Source of the DNA: Sphaerisporangium melleum
GTDB lineage: Bacteria > Actinomycetota > Actinomycetes > Streptosporangiales > Streptosporangiaceae
Assembly (NCBI RefSeq): GCF_014646695.1
Contig: NZ_BMNT01000063.1
Location: forward strand, 1-33,573
Direction of reading: 5' to 3'
Length of the DNA stretch: 33,573 nucleotides
The notes under the pieces are model-generated. The model had not been told where the DNA came from, did not search any database, and was given only the letters and a program-made list of their open reading frames with translations. The translations under genes and the position numbers were made by a program. Below, piece after piece: positions 12,770 to 21,233 of the stretch. Within the stretch, counting starts at the first letter, position 1; each line of letters opens with the position of its first letter.

Positions 12770-15039
12770 GCGAGGTGCTGCTCGGCGCGCGGTTCGCGGT
12801 CGCGGGCGGCCGGGACGGCTGGACCCGCACCCTGTTCACCGCGGTCGGCGTGGGCGTCGGTGTGGCGCTGCTGCTGCTCGCCGCCTCGGTGCCGGGCGCG
12901 CTGCAGTCTCGTGAGCAGCGCGGCCAGGCCCGCGCCGGCTTCCACGCCGGTGACGTGCTGCCGGCCGGCCCCGGCACGGTGCTCATCGCTAGCGTGGTGA
13001 CGACGTTCCGCGACCAGGAGGTGTACGGCAACCTCGTGCGCGCCGAAGGTCCGGACGCCCCGGTGCCGCCGGGGCTGGTGGCACTGCCCCGGGCCGGCGA
13101 GGCGGTGGTGTCACCCGCGCTGCGAGACCTGCTCGACTCGCCGGAGGGGCCGTTGTTCGCGCCGCGCCTCGGTGGTGCGCGGGTGACCGGTGTGATCGGC
13201 GACGAGGGGCTGCTCGGGCCGGGCGAGCTCGCCTTCTACCTGGGCAGCGACACGCTCGGCAGTGGACGGGCGGTCCGGCTGGACCGGTTCGGTGAACCAC
13301 AGCCGGCCCACGAGCCCTTCGGCCCTATGCTGACGCTGCTCATCGTGATCATCTTCGTGGTGCTGCTGCTGCCGATCACCGTGTTCATCGGGGCCGCGGT
13401 GCGGTTCGGCGGGGAACGCCGGGACCGGCGCCTGGCGGCGCTGCGGCTGATCGGCGCCGACCGGCGGATGACCCGGCGGATCGCCACCGGGGAGACGGCC
13501 GTGGCCGCGCTGCTCGGGCTCGCCGCCGGCGGCCTGCTGTTCCTGGCCGGCCGTGCCCTGGTGCCGCTGGTCACCCTCTGGGACATCAGTCTGTACGCGG
13601 GGGACGTGCGCCCCTGGCCGCCGCTGGTGGTGGCGATCGCGCTGGCGGTGCCCGCCCTCGCGGTCGTGGTGAACCTGGCCGCGCTGCGTGGCGTCGCCGT
13701 GGAACCGCTCGGGGTGACCCGCCGCGGGGTGCCGCCACGCCGCCGGATCTGGTGGCGGCTGCTGCTGCCGGCCACCGGCCTGGCGCTGCTCGCCCCGATG
13801 GCCGGCGGGGGCGGCGTCGCCGCGGCGCCGGCCGAATACCAGGCCGCCGCCGGGACGGTGCTGGTGCTGGTCGGCGCGGTCGCGCTGCTGCCGTGGCTGA
13901 TCGACCTGCTGGTACGGCGGCTGGGCGCGGGACCGGTGGGCTGGCAGCTCGCGGTGCGGCGGCTCCAGCTGGACAGCGCCACCTCGGCCCGCCTGGTCGG
14001 CGGGATCGCGGTCGCGGTGGCCGGGACCATCGGCCTGCAGATGTTGTTCGCCGCGGTGGAGAACCGGTCCAGGACGGCGGGCGACGACGTGACCCGGGCC
14101 CAGGCGATCGTGCGGACCTTCGGCCGGACCGACCTGCCGGAGTCACTGGCCCGGCTGCGCGGCACGCCGGGTGTGGCCGGCGCCGTGGGCACGTACGAGA
14201 TCGCCGCGGCGCTCCCGCGCGGTGGGCCCGACCGCCTGCAACTGCTCGTCGGCGACTGCGCCGAACTGGCCGCGTTCGCCGACCTCGGCCGGTGCGCCGA
14301 CGGCGACACGTTCCTGGTCCGGTCGGCGGAGAGCGGCTCGGTCACGGCCTCACAGCTCCGCCCCGGCGGCCGGGTCGCCCTCGGTGATGACGGCCGCCCC
14401 TGGACGGTGCCCACCGGCGCCCGGCGGGTGCCGGCCCGCGCGCAGGGACCGGTGGCCCCCCGCGACGCCATCCTGGCCACGCCGGGCGCGCTCGATCCGG
14501 GCACCCTGCCCGAGCGGGAGACGGCCACCTTCGTCCGATTCGTACCGGGCGACCCGGACGCGCTGGAGCGGGTGCGCAGCACCGTGCTGGCAGCCGACCC
14601 GCTCGCCCAGGTCGCCGCGCTCACCCCGGTTCGGGAGAGCAACCGGTTCGCCTCGATCCGGCGGGGCCTCTACCTCGGGATCGTGGTCACTTTGCTGCTG
14701 ATCGCCTCCAGCATGCTCGTCGGCGTGCTGGAGCAGCTGCGAGAACGCCGCAGGCTGCTGGCGATGCTGGTCGCCCTGGGCACCCCGCGCCGTTCGCTCG
14801 GCCTGTCGGTGCTGTGGCAGACCGTGCTGCCGGTGCTGGTCGGGCTGGTGCTCGCGGTCGGCTTCGGGCTCGGGCTCGGCGTCGTGCTGCTGCGCATCGC
14901 GGTGGTGCGGGTCACGATCAGCTGGGCCGCGGTGGGCTGGTCGGCCGGGCTCGGCGCCGCCGCCGTGCTGCTGACGACCGCGCTGAGCCTGCCCGCGCTG
15001 TGGCGGCTCACCCGGCCGGACGGCCTGCGTACCGAGTGA
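12766..15039 (+). CDS. FtsX-like ABC transporter permease
   Basis: A 757-aa membrane protein with about ten hydrophobic segments. The first is at about residues 24-45 (FTAVGVGVGVALLLLAASV). A group at 185-390 includes MLTLLIVIIFVVLLLPITVF and further helices. One segment lies near 415-435, and three C-terminal helices after residue 625 include LGIVVTLLLIASSMLVGVLE. A large periplasm-side-type domain lies between about 440 and 625. This two-FtsX-domain layout matches permeases that work with MacB-like ATPases in mechanotransmission or export. GTG at 12766 gives the GTGA overlap with the ATPase stop; GTG at 12763 is an equal alternative. Last gene of the PadR operon. Confidence 0.92.
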   Translation: MSEVLLGARFAVAGGRDGWTRTLFTAVGVGVGVALLLLAASVPGALQSREQRGQARAGFHAGDVLPAGPGTVLIASVVTTFRDQEVYGNLVRAEGPDAPVPPGLVALPRAGEAVVSPALRDLLDSPEGPLFAPRLGGARVTGVIGDEGLLGPGELAFYLGSDTLGSGRAVRLDRFGEPQPAHEPFGPMLTLLIVIIFVVLLLPITVFIGAAVRFGGERRDRRLAALRLIGADRRMTRRIATGETAVAALLGLAAGGLLFLAGRALVPLVTLWDISLYAGDVRPWPPLVVAIALAVPALAVVVNLAALRGVAVEPLGVTRRGVPPRRRIWWRLLLPATGLALLAPMAGGGGVAAAPAEYQAAAGTVLVLVGAVALLPWLIDLLVRRLGAGPVGWQLAVRRLQLDSATSARLVGGIAVAVAGTIGLQMLFAAVENRSRTAGDDVTRAQAIVRTFGRTDLPESLARLRGTPGVAGAVGTYEIAAALPRGGPDRLQLLVGDCAELAAFADLGRCADGDTFLVRSAESGSVTASQLRPGGRVALGDDGRPWTVPTGARRVPARAQGPVAPRDAILATPGALDPGTLPERETATFVRFVPGDPDALERVRSTVLAADPLAQVAALTPVRESNRFASIRRGLYLGIVVTLLLIASSMLVGVLEQLRERRRLLAMLVALGTPRRSLGLSVLWQTVLPVLVGLVLAVGFGLGLGVVLLRIAVVRVTISWAAVGWSAGLGAAAVLLTTALSLPALWRLTRPDGLRTE

Positions 15040-15054
15040 GCCGCACCCCGCGAG

Positions 15055-15086
15055 CCGGGCCGCCGGAGGTGTGTTCGGCGGCCCGG
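15055..15086 (+). terminator. Terminator of the PadR-ABC operon
   Basis: Perfect 11-bp arms CCGGGCCGCCG (15055-15065) and CGGCGGCCCGG (15076-15086) enclose a 10-base loop, 16 bases after the permease stop. No U-tract, as usual here. Confidence 0.7.
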
Positions 15087-15255
15087 AGGTCAGGGGTTTC
15101 TCAGGGATGTCCTCCGCCGGTCGGAGGAGCGGTTCGGCCGAGCGGCGTATGGAGGAACGACGGTCCCACGGGGAGGCTGGAGCCACCAGGACCGGCATTC
15201 CCGGTGCCGGTTCATGAGCTCACCGGGCCCGTCCCGGTGAAGAGCAGGAGCCGAA

Positions 15256-16458
15256 GTGAAGCACACGATGCTGACCGGCGCAGCCGTCGCACTCGCCACG
15301 ACACTTCTCGTCGCCGCGTGCGGACCGTCACCCACCACCGGGGGCTCGGCGCCCGGGCAGGCGAGCACGGGCACGACCGCCGCTGCGCACGCCGGCCACG
15401 GGGGAGCGTCAACGGCACCGCCACCGAAGCCGTTACGGGCGTCCGAGCGGTTCGTCGAGCTGAAGCCGCCCCGGCCGTACACCCCGGCCGCCCCCTCGGG
15501 AGGAACCGACGAATATCGCTGCTTCCTGCTCGACCCCGGCCTGACCGGCCCGGCGTTCCTGACCGGCAGCCGGTTCCTGCCGCAGAACACCGCGATCGTG
15601 CACCACGCGATCATCTTCCAGATCGGCCCGGACAAGGCGCAGGCCGCCCGTGACCTCGACGCCCGCACGCCCGGCGAGGGATGGACGTGCTTCGGCGACG
15701 CCGGCGTCCAAGACGGCGCCTGGGTCGGCCACTGGGCTCCGGGGGCCGACGAGACGCTGTTCTCGCAGAAGGTCGGGTACGCGATGCCGGCCGGTAGCCG
15801 GCTGGTCATGCAGGTGCACTACAACCTGCTCGCCACCGGCGGCAAGCCCGGCCAGAGCGACCGGTCGGCGATACGGCTGCGGGTCGCCGACGGGGAGAAG
15901 GGCTACACACGCCTTGCGACCGGGCGTCTGGCGGCCCCCGTCGAGCTGCCGTGCGCGAGCGGCGAGTCCGGTCCGCTGTGCGACCGCAAGGCCGCCGTCG
16001 GCGACCTGTCCCACCGCTTCGGAGCGCAGGCCGAACAGACGGTCGGCATGCTCGGCGAGTTCTGCGCCAAGGGCGCGGCCGTCCCTCCCGGTCCCACCCA
16101 GCACTGTGACAGCCCCGTCGAGCAGCCGGCGACCATCTACGGCGTCGCCGGGCACATGCACCTGCTCGGCAGGTCCATCACGATCGACCTCAACCCCGGC
16201 AAGCCGGGCGGGCGGACCCTGCTGGACATCCCGGTCTACAACTTCGACGACCAGGCGATCCGGCCGCTGCCCAAGCCGCTCACCGTCAAAGCCGGGGACA
16301 CCCTCCGCGTGACCTGCACCCACGACGCGGGGCTGCGCACGATGCTGCCCGCTCTGCAGGGCCTGCCGCCCCGGTACGTCGTGTGGGGGGAGGGGACCAG
16401 CGACGAGATGTGCCTCGGCCTGCTGATCTGGTCTCCGGCCGGCCGTTCCCAGGGTTGA
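15256..16458 (+). CDS. Copper type II ascorbate-dependent monooxygenase-like lipoprotein (PHM/DBM fold)
   Basis: A 400-aa lipoprotein. The leader ends in LLVAAC with the lipidated Cys22, followed by a low-complexity linker with a small His cluster (HAGHGG). The two-domain body has all six ligands expected from peptidylglycine monooxygenase: His116-His117 (IVHHAII) and His188 (MQVHYN) for the first copper, and His300/His302 (AGHMHLLG) and Met385 (DEMCLG) for the second. Several cysteines (89, 145, 233, 242, 270, 284, 354, 386) could form disulfides. Eukaryotic relatives hydroxylate peptide or catechol carbons using ascorbate. The bacterial substrate and electron donor are unknown. GTG at 15256 has CAGGAG upstream. 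No copper-handling gene lies next to it. Confidence 0.85.
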   Translation: MKHTMLTGAAVALATTLLVAACGPSPTTGGSAPGQASTGTTAAAHAGHGGASTAPPPKPLRASERFVELKPPRPYTPAAPSGGTDEYRCFLLDPGLTGPAFLTGSRFLPQNTAIVHHAIIFQIGPDKAQAARDLDARTPGEGWTCFGDAGVQDGAWVGHWAPGADETLFSQKVGYAMPAGSRLVMQVHYNLLATGGKPGQSDRSAIRLRVADGEKGYTRLATGRLAAPVELPCASGESGPLCDRKAAVGDLSHRFGAQAEQTVGMLGEFCAKGAAVPPGPTQHCDSPVEQPATIYGVAGHMHLLGRSITIDLNPGKPGGRTLLDIPVYNFDDQAIRPLPKPLTVKAGDTLRVTCTHDAGLRTMLPALQGLPPRYVVWGEGTSDEMCLGLLIWSPAGRSQG

Positions 16459-16565
16459 TCGCCCAGGCCGGCGCATCCGTACCGTCCGTACTCCGCACAC
16501 CGCCGCGCACGGCGCGGGCGCCCTGCGTTCGGTGGGGTCGCCCCGACCACCATCCCACGGTTCCC

Positions 16566-17099
16566 CTGGTCACCAACCAGGTCCGCGCCGACGACCTGCT
16601 GCGCATGTTCGGCCGCGACGGCCGCCCCACCCCGCTCGGGGCGGCGTTCGCCGAGTACGGGCGGATCGCCAAGACGGAGCACCTGTTGCGGGTCATCGAC
16701 CCGGTGGACGACACCTACCGCTGTCAGATGAACCGGCAGCTCACCGTGCAGGAGTCCCGCCACAAGCTCGCCCGCGACGTGTGCCACGGCAAGCGCGGCA
16801 CCATCCACCAGGCGTACCGCGACGGGATGGAGGACCAGCTCGGCGCGCTCGGCCTGGTACTCAACACCATCGTGCTGTGGACCACGAAGTACATCGACGC
16901 GGCCGTCGCCCAGCTGCGTGCCGAGGGCCACGAGATCCGCGTCGAAGATGTCGCCCGGCTCTCCCCGCTCAAGCACCGGAACCTGAACCTGCTCGGACGC
17001 TACAGCTTCACCGCGAGCGTCCCGGTCGCCGGCACCCTGCGGCCGCCGCGTGATGCGGACGCCCCGGACCTGGACGAGGACGACGACGGGCAGGAGTAG
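16566..17099 (+). pseudogene. Tn3-family transposase, C-terminal fragment
   Basis: From about 16566 the frame reads LVTNQVRADDLLRMFGRDGR and then EYGRIAKTEHLLRVID, RCQMNRQLTVQESRHKLARD, LVLNTIVLWTTKYIDAAV, ARLSPLKHRNLNLLGRYSF and an acidic tail. This is the last 170-180 residues of a Tn3-family DDE transposase, a protein normally near 1000 residues. The frame stays open upstream to 16383, but that part overlaps the monooxygenase 3' end and is not transposase-like, so roughly 80% of the gene is missing. The left breakpoint falls within about 110 bases of the monooxygenase stop. Confidence 0.88.
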
Positions 17100-17119
17100 C
17101 ACGCCGCGCGCTCTTCGGC

Positions 17120-17698
17120 TCAGGTCGCGCGCGGGACGCCGTGGCGCAGGCCGTCGAGGAGGAGGTTGGTGATCTGGCGGGCTTCGTCGAGCCACCCGTC
17201 GCTCACGCGCATGGCGCAGATACCGCCCAGGGCTCGTAGCAGGGTGGGGCCGGTGACGTCACCGCGGACGGTGCCGGCCGTGGCGCCGGCGTCGAGGAGG
17301 CGGGTGAGGGCGTCGCCCATATGGGTACGGGCGTCGCCGAAGACCGGTGAGTCGCTCGCCATGATGCTCTCCAGCGCGACGGACATGCCTTTGCCCACGG
17401 CCGCGTGGTCGACCAGCAGGAGCAGGAAGCGGCGCAGGGCCTCCGCCGGGGCGTGGTGCTCCAGCAGCTGCTCGGGTGCGGCGCACAGGTCGTCGACTTC
17501 CTTGCGGTAGACCTCCTCGATCAGTGCCTCGCGGGTCTCGAAGTGCCGGTAGAGCGTTCCGACGGCGACTCCGGCGCTGCGGGCGATCTCTTCCACGTGC
17601 GCGTCGGTGTCACCGGCGAGGAATGCTACGCGGGCAGCGGACAGCAAGGCTTCACGGTTGCGGCGCGCGTCGGCGCGCAGCGGGCGTGGTGACGGCAA
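17120..17698 (-). CDS. TetR/AcrR-family transcriptional regulator
   Basis: A 192-aa regulator starting at TTG 17698 with an ideal GGAGG 4-5 bases upstream; the leader is MPSPRPLRADARRNREALLS. The helix-turn-helix (EEIARSAGVAVGTLYRHFET) spans about residues 36-58, and the C-terminal part is a SACE_7040-like ligand domain. It is divergent from an SDR oxidoreductase over an 80-bp region containing a long dyad, so the SDR/VOC genes are its likely targets. It begins 20 bases beyond the Tn3 fragment. Confidence 0.93.
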   Translation of the reverse strand: MPSPRPLRADARRNREALLSAARVAFLAGDTDAHVEEIARSAGVAVGTLYRHFETREALIEEVYRKEVDDLCAAPEQLLEHHAPAEALRRFLLLLVDHAAVGKGMSVALESIMASDSPVFGDARTHMGDALTRLLDAGATAGTVRGDVTGPTLLRALGGICAMRVSDGWLDEARQITNLLLDGLRHGVPRAT

Positions 17699-17708
17699 GG
17701 GACCTCCA

Positions 17709-17763
17709 TAAGATGAGTCCGGTTCCGTTTATGTGTATCGTTTCCGGAGTCAGGTTCATCTTA
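17709..17763. promoter_or_regulatory. Divergent TetR/SDR operator region
   Basis: TAAGATGA (17709-17716) is the exact complement of TCATCTTA (17756-17763), with a nested pair TCCGG (17718-17722)/CCGGA (17744-17748). The AT-rich centre 17726-17743 holds the promoter region. The double dyad fits a TetR-type site controlling both directions, though which pair is bound cannot be told. Confidence 0.55.
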
Positions 17764-17778
17764 CGGAAGGACTATCCG

Positions 17779-18552
17779 ATGCCGATCACCGATGAGGGGC
17801 TGGAGGGCCTGCGGGTCCTGGTCACCGGCGGCAGCCGGGGCCTGGGTGCGGCGACGGTGCGCCGGTTCGTCGCCGCGGGCGCGACAGTGCTGACGGCCTC
17901 CCGCAGTCGGCCCGGAGAGAACAGCGGCGCCACCTTCATGCCGGCGGACCTCTCCACTCCGGAGGGGGTGGCCGACCTCGGCCGCCGCGTCATCGACCAC
18001 GTGGGCGGCGTGGACGTCCTCGTGAACAACGCCGGCGCGGCGAGCCCCCCGGCACCGACTCTGAGCCGGTCGGACGAATCCTGGCACGCGGACCTGGGGA
18101 TGAACCTCCTGAGCGCCGTGCGCCTGGACCGGGCCCTGGTGCCGGGCATGGTCGAGCGAGGCTCCGGCGTCGTCGTGCACGTCTCCTCGATCGCCAGCCG
18201 GCTGCCCCAGCGCACGGAAGCCTCCTACGCCGCAGCCAAGGCCGCACTGAACGCCTACAGCCGAGAACTGGCCACCGAGGTCGGCGAACACGGAGTGCGC
18301 GTGGTCTGCGTTCTTCCCGGCTTCGTCGTCACCGACGGCGCCACCGCCCACCTGCGGCACATGGCCGAGCAGCAGGGCGTGACCAGGGACGAGATCACCC
18401 GCCAGATCGTGGACCACCTGAAAATCCCCATGCACCGCCCCGGAGACCCCGAGGACGTCGCCGAGATGATCGCCTTCCTCGCCTCCAGCCGCGCGAGATG
18501 GCTCACCGGAGCACAGTTCCGCGTCGACGGTGGCATCCTCCCCACCGTCTGA
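17779..18552 (+). CDS. SDR-family NAD(P)-dependent oxidoreductase
   Basis: A 257-aa classical short-chain dehydrogenase. The cofactor motif is TGGSRGLG at residues 16-23, NNAG is at 83-86, and the catalytic set is Ser137 with Tyr150-x3-Lys154 (SYAAAKAAL). The ending FLASSRARWLTGAQFRVDGG is the usual SDR tail. It probably reduces or oxidises a small carbonyl or alcohol, with the substrate unknown. GGAAGG lies 8 bases before the ATG. The VOC-protein gene follows after 33 bases, so the two are likely one unit controlled by the divergent TetR regulator. Confidence 0.93.
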   Translation: MPITDEGLEGLRVLVTGGSRGLGAATVRRFVAAGATVLTASRSRPGENSGATFMPADLSTPEGVADLGRRVIDHVGGVDVLVNNAGAASPPAPTLSRSDESWHADLGMNLLSAVRLDRALVPGMVERGSGVVVHVSSIASRLPQRTEASYAAAKAALNAYSRELATEVGEHGVRVVCVLPGFVVTDGATAHLRHMAEQQGVTRDEITRQIVDHLKIPMHRPGDPEDVAEMIAFLASSRARWLTGAQFRVDGGILPTV

Positions 18553-18585
18553 ACACCAGCCGGCACCAAGAACAGGACCACCATC

Positions 18586-18954
18586 ATGCCCCTCACCCTG
18601 ACCTCCGTGATCATCGACGCCGCCGACATCGAGACGGAGGGTGCCTTCTGGCACCGCCTGCTCGGCGGATCGACCACCACCACACCCACCCACCACTTCA
18701 TCCAGGCACCCGGCCTGCCCGTGATCGTCGTCCAGTCCGCCCCCGGACACACCGCCCCGGGATGGCCGGACGGCGCCCCCCAGCAGATGCACCTCGACTT
18801 CGGCGTTGAAGACCTCGCGACCGCAGACCGCGCCGCCATCGACGCCGGTGCCACGCGCCTGCGCCCCACAGAGGAGTCCAGCTCAGACGCCGGCACCGGC
18901 AGCCGTGTGTACGCCAGCCCCGCCGGACACCCCTTCTGCCTCCGCGCGGCCTGA
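18586..18954 (+). CDS. VOC-family (glyoxalase-like) protein
   Basis: A 122-aa vicinal-oxygen-chelate protein: LTSVIIDAADIETEGAFWHR (first beta-alpha unit), then MHLDFGVEDLATADRAAIDA and VYASPAGHPFCL (second unit). This is the pattern of the small Glyoxalase_6-type proteins. His and Glu positions could bind a metal, but the set is incomplete compared with true glyoxalase I, so the activity is unknown. AGGACC upstream of the ATG. Likely co-transcribed with the SDR gene; together they suggest detoxification of a reactive small molecule. Confidence 0.85.
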   Translation: MPLTLTSVIIDAADIETEGAFWHRLLGGSTTTTPTHHFIQAPGLPVIVVQSAPGHTAPGWPDGAPQQMHLDFGVEDLATADRAAIDAGATRLRPTEESSSDAGTGSRVYASPAGHPFCLRAA

Positions 18955-18969
18955 GGCGCGTTCTCCGCC

Positions 18970-19280
18970 ATGGACCTCACCGCCCGCCACCCGCGCACCG
19001 GCGAACTGCTGTCCACCGTGAAGTTCATGGTGCAGACCCTCGCCGCCGCCGGCGAACTCCAGCGAGACCTCCAGCGCGACCTGACGCACGACGGACTGCG
19101 GGCCGCCGAGGCCAAGGGCAGCAAGGGCGGACACCGCCCCGCCGTGCGGTCGACAAGACCGGCACGGTCCGCACCGCGTACGTGGAGGGCCGCTCGATCG
19201 CTGCCCTCGCCCGCGACCACGGCGTGAGCCGCGGCGCGATCCGCACGGCCGCCGCCGACCTCCTGCCCGACCACACCGCT
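18970..19280 (+). pseudogene. Serine recombinase (resolvase/invertase) C-terminal remnant with frameshift
   Basis: One frame reads GELLSTVKFMVQTLAAAGEL and then LRAAEAKGSKGGHRPAV, the E-helix and hinge of small serine recombinases. Near 19140-19155 the match moves to another frame: VDKTGTVRTAYVEGRSIAAL and then ARDHGVSRGAIRTAAADLL, the Hin-type DNA-binding helix-turn-helix. The catalytic domain with the nucleophilic serine is absent. This is a truncated and frameshifted resolvase gene. With the Tn3 fragment at 16566-17099 it brackets the TetR/SDR/VOC genes. Confidence 0.78.
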
Positions 19281-19325
19281 GCCGTTGAAGAGATGAGGCC
19301 ACGGGCGAGGCGTCGGAGTTGCGGA

Positions 19326-20209
19326 TCAGGCTCGGACGAACGCTCCGGCTGAAGCGCGTAGCGCGGTGACGACGGCCATCACCGCAGGATGCGCGGCGGC
19401 ACCACTGCGATACCCGATCCGAGTGCGCCGCCGGGTCGGCACGGCGATCAGCCGTACCGCGGGCTTCGATACGGTCGCCAGTTGGGGCACCAGCGCGACC
19501 CCTTGATCGGCGGCGACCAGGGCGAGCACGGCGTCGAAGTCGTCGATGTGGTGGCGTGCTCGGGGGGTGAAGCCCGCGGCCCGGCAGACCCTTAGGGCGA
19601 CCTCGTGGCACAACGTTCCAGGGGGGCCAGGATCCACTCGGTGTCGCGGGTGTCGGCGAGGGCACTGACCGGCGCGTCCGCCGCGACCGCCAAGTGCACC
19701 GTCTCGTCGAGCAGTGACACCGATTCCAGCGCCGGGTCGGTCGCGGCCGGCACCACGTCGTAGTCGTGCAGTAGTCCCACGTCGAGCCGTCGGTCGCGCA
19801 GCGCGGCGGGCACCGCGATCGGATCCAGCTCGCTGACCGACAGTTCCAATCCGGGATGGTCGCGACCGAGCGTGACCAGCGCCGCAGGCAGCACGGTGCG
19901 TACGGCGGTGGGGTGGGCACCGATGCGCACCAGGCCGGCGGGCTCGGAGCGTACGGCGGCCAGCGCCGCGGTGGTCTCCTCCAGGGCGCTCAGCACCGCC
20001 GCTGCGTGACGAACCAGCACCCGCCCGGCCGCCGTGAACTGCACCCGGCGGCCGTTGCGCTGCAACAGCGCCACGCCGGCCTCGCGTTCCAACGCGGCCA
20101 GCTGCTGCGACACCGCCGAAGGCGTGTAGGCGTGGAGGGCCGCGACGGCGGCGATCGTGCCGAGCCGGTCCAAGTCGCTCAGCAGTCGCAGCCGGCGCAC
20201 CTCGAGCAT
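19326..20209 (-). pseudogene. LysR-family regulator disrupted by one frameshift
   Basis: From ATG 20209 (AAGGAAAG upstream) the protein reads MLEVRRLRLLSDLDRLGTIA, HAYTPSAVSQQLAALEREAG and on to DTRDTEWILAPLE, then stops at 19592. In the next frame the sequence goes on without loss: GTLCHEVALRVCRAAGFTPR, VLALVAADQGVALVPQLA and so on to 19326. The switch falls at a run of six G at 19621-19626 (C on the coding strand). The combined length of about 294 aa is normal for LysR proteins and everything else looks intact. A recent mutation or a sequencing slip at the homopolymer are both likely. It would control the divergent DapA-family gene at 20280. Confidence 0.85.
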
Positions 20210-20233
20210 CAGCTTTCCTTACGGATGGGCGAA

Positions 20234-20254
20234 GTAATCGGAACTGGATCTTAC
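20234..20254. promoter_or_regulatory. Possible LysR box between the LysR and DapA-like genes
   Basis: GTAA (20234-20237) and TTAC (20251-20254) form a 13-base-spaced dyad within the 70-bp divergent region, in an AT-rich stretch; TTACGG also occurs as a direct repeat at 20218-20224 and 20251-20256. The position fits an LTTR site, though the arms are short. Confidence 0.35.
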
Positions 20255-20279
20255 GGCTGTTGGTCGGCAGGCTGAGAGC

Positions 20280-21188
20280 ATGATGTTGACCGGCGTGCAC
20301 GTCCCCTTGATCACTCCCTTCGACCGGGCCGGGGCGGTGGCTTTCGAGGTACTGGAGGAACTCGCGCACCAGGTCCTGGCCGCCGGTGCCGCCGGTGTGG
20401 TGGCTCTGGGCACCACCGCCGAGGCCGGCGCGTTGGGCGCTGCGGAACGGGCCAGAGTGCTGGACGTGCTGAACACTGTGTGCCTGCGGCGGGGCGTGCC
20501 GCTCATCGCCGGGGCCAACACCGCCGAGGACCTGCGGGAACTGGCCGGTCACCCGGCGGTGACCGCTGCGTTGTGCCTGGTGCCGCCGTTCGTACGGCCC
20601 GGCGAGGACGGCGTGGTCGCCCACTTCGCCGCGCTGGCGGCGGTAAGCCCGGTGCCGCTGGTGGTGTACCACGTGCCGCACCGCACCGGGCAGCAGTTGT
20701 CCGCCCGAGCGGTACGGCGGCTTGCCGCCATCGACGCGGTGACCGGCATCAAGTACGCGCCCGACGCCGTCGACGCCGACGCCGTCGATCTGCTCACCGA
20801 CCCGCCCCACCGGTTCGCCGTGCTGGCCGGCACCGACACGCTGCTGTCGCCGATGCTGGCGCTCGGCGCGCACGGCGCCATCGTGGCCTCCGCGCATCTG
20901 GCCACGGCGCGGTTCGTCGCGCTCGCCAATGCCTGGCAGGCCGGACATGCGGATCATGCGAGGCCGCTGGGACACCGGCTCGCGCGACTGTCCACCGCGC
21001 TGTTCGCCGAGCCGAACCCAGCCGTGATCAAGGGGGTGCTGCACGCGCAAGGTCTGATTCCCACCCCGGCGGTCCGGCTGCCGTTGCTGCCCGCCGCTGA
21101 GGCGAACATCGGCACAGCGGTGCAGAGCCTGCACGACATGCGGACGTCACCCGCCCGGCAGCCGGTCGGTAGAGCCGGACCTTGTTGA
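20280..21188 (+). CDS. Dihydrodipicolinate synthase/N-acetylneuraminate lyase family aldolase
   Basis: A 302-aa TIM-barrel aldolase. The Schiff-base lysine is Lys158 (VTGIKYAP) and the catalytic tyrosine is Tyr130 (VVYHVPHRTG) with Arg135. The carboxylate-binding loop reads GTTAEAGAL where housekeeping DapA has GTTGE. That change, the divergent LysR gene and the solitary location suggest a catabolic lyase or synthase acting on a 2-keto acid rather than lysine biosynthesis. ATG at 20280 or 20283 are both possible, with AGGCTGAGA upstream. The C-terminal 15-20 residues after MRTSPARQ are probably non-conserved. Confidence 0.88.
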   Translation: MMLTGVHVPLITPFDRAGAVAFEVLEELAHQVLAAGAAGVVALGTTAEAGALGAAERARVLDVLNTVCLRRGVPLIAGANTAEDLRELAGHPAVTAALCLVPPFVRPGEDGVVAHFAALAAVSPVPLVVYHVPHRTGQQLSARAVRRLAAIDAVTGIKYAPDAVDADAVDLLTDPPHRFAVLAGTDTLLSPMLALGAHGAIVASAHLATARFVALANAWQAGHADHARPLGHRLARLSTALFAEPNPAVIKGVLHAQGLIPTPAVRLPLLPAAEANIGTAVQSLHDMRTSPARQPVGRAGPC

Positions 21189-21233
21189 CCCCTTTTATCC
21201 TGGGGAGCAGGTCCAATCCGAGCAGCCGGGAGG

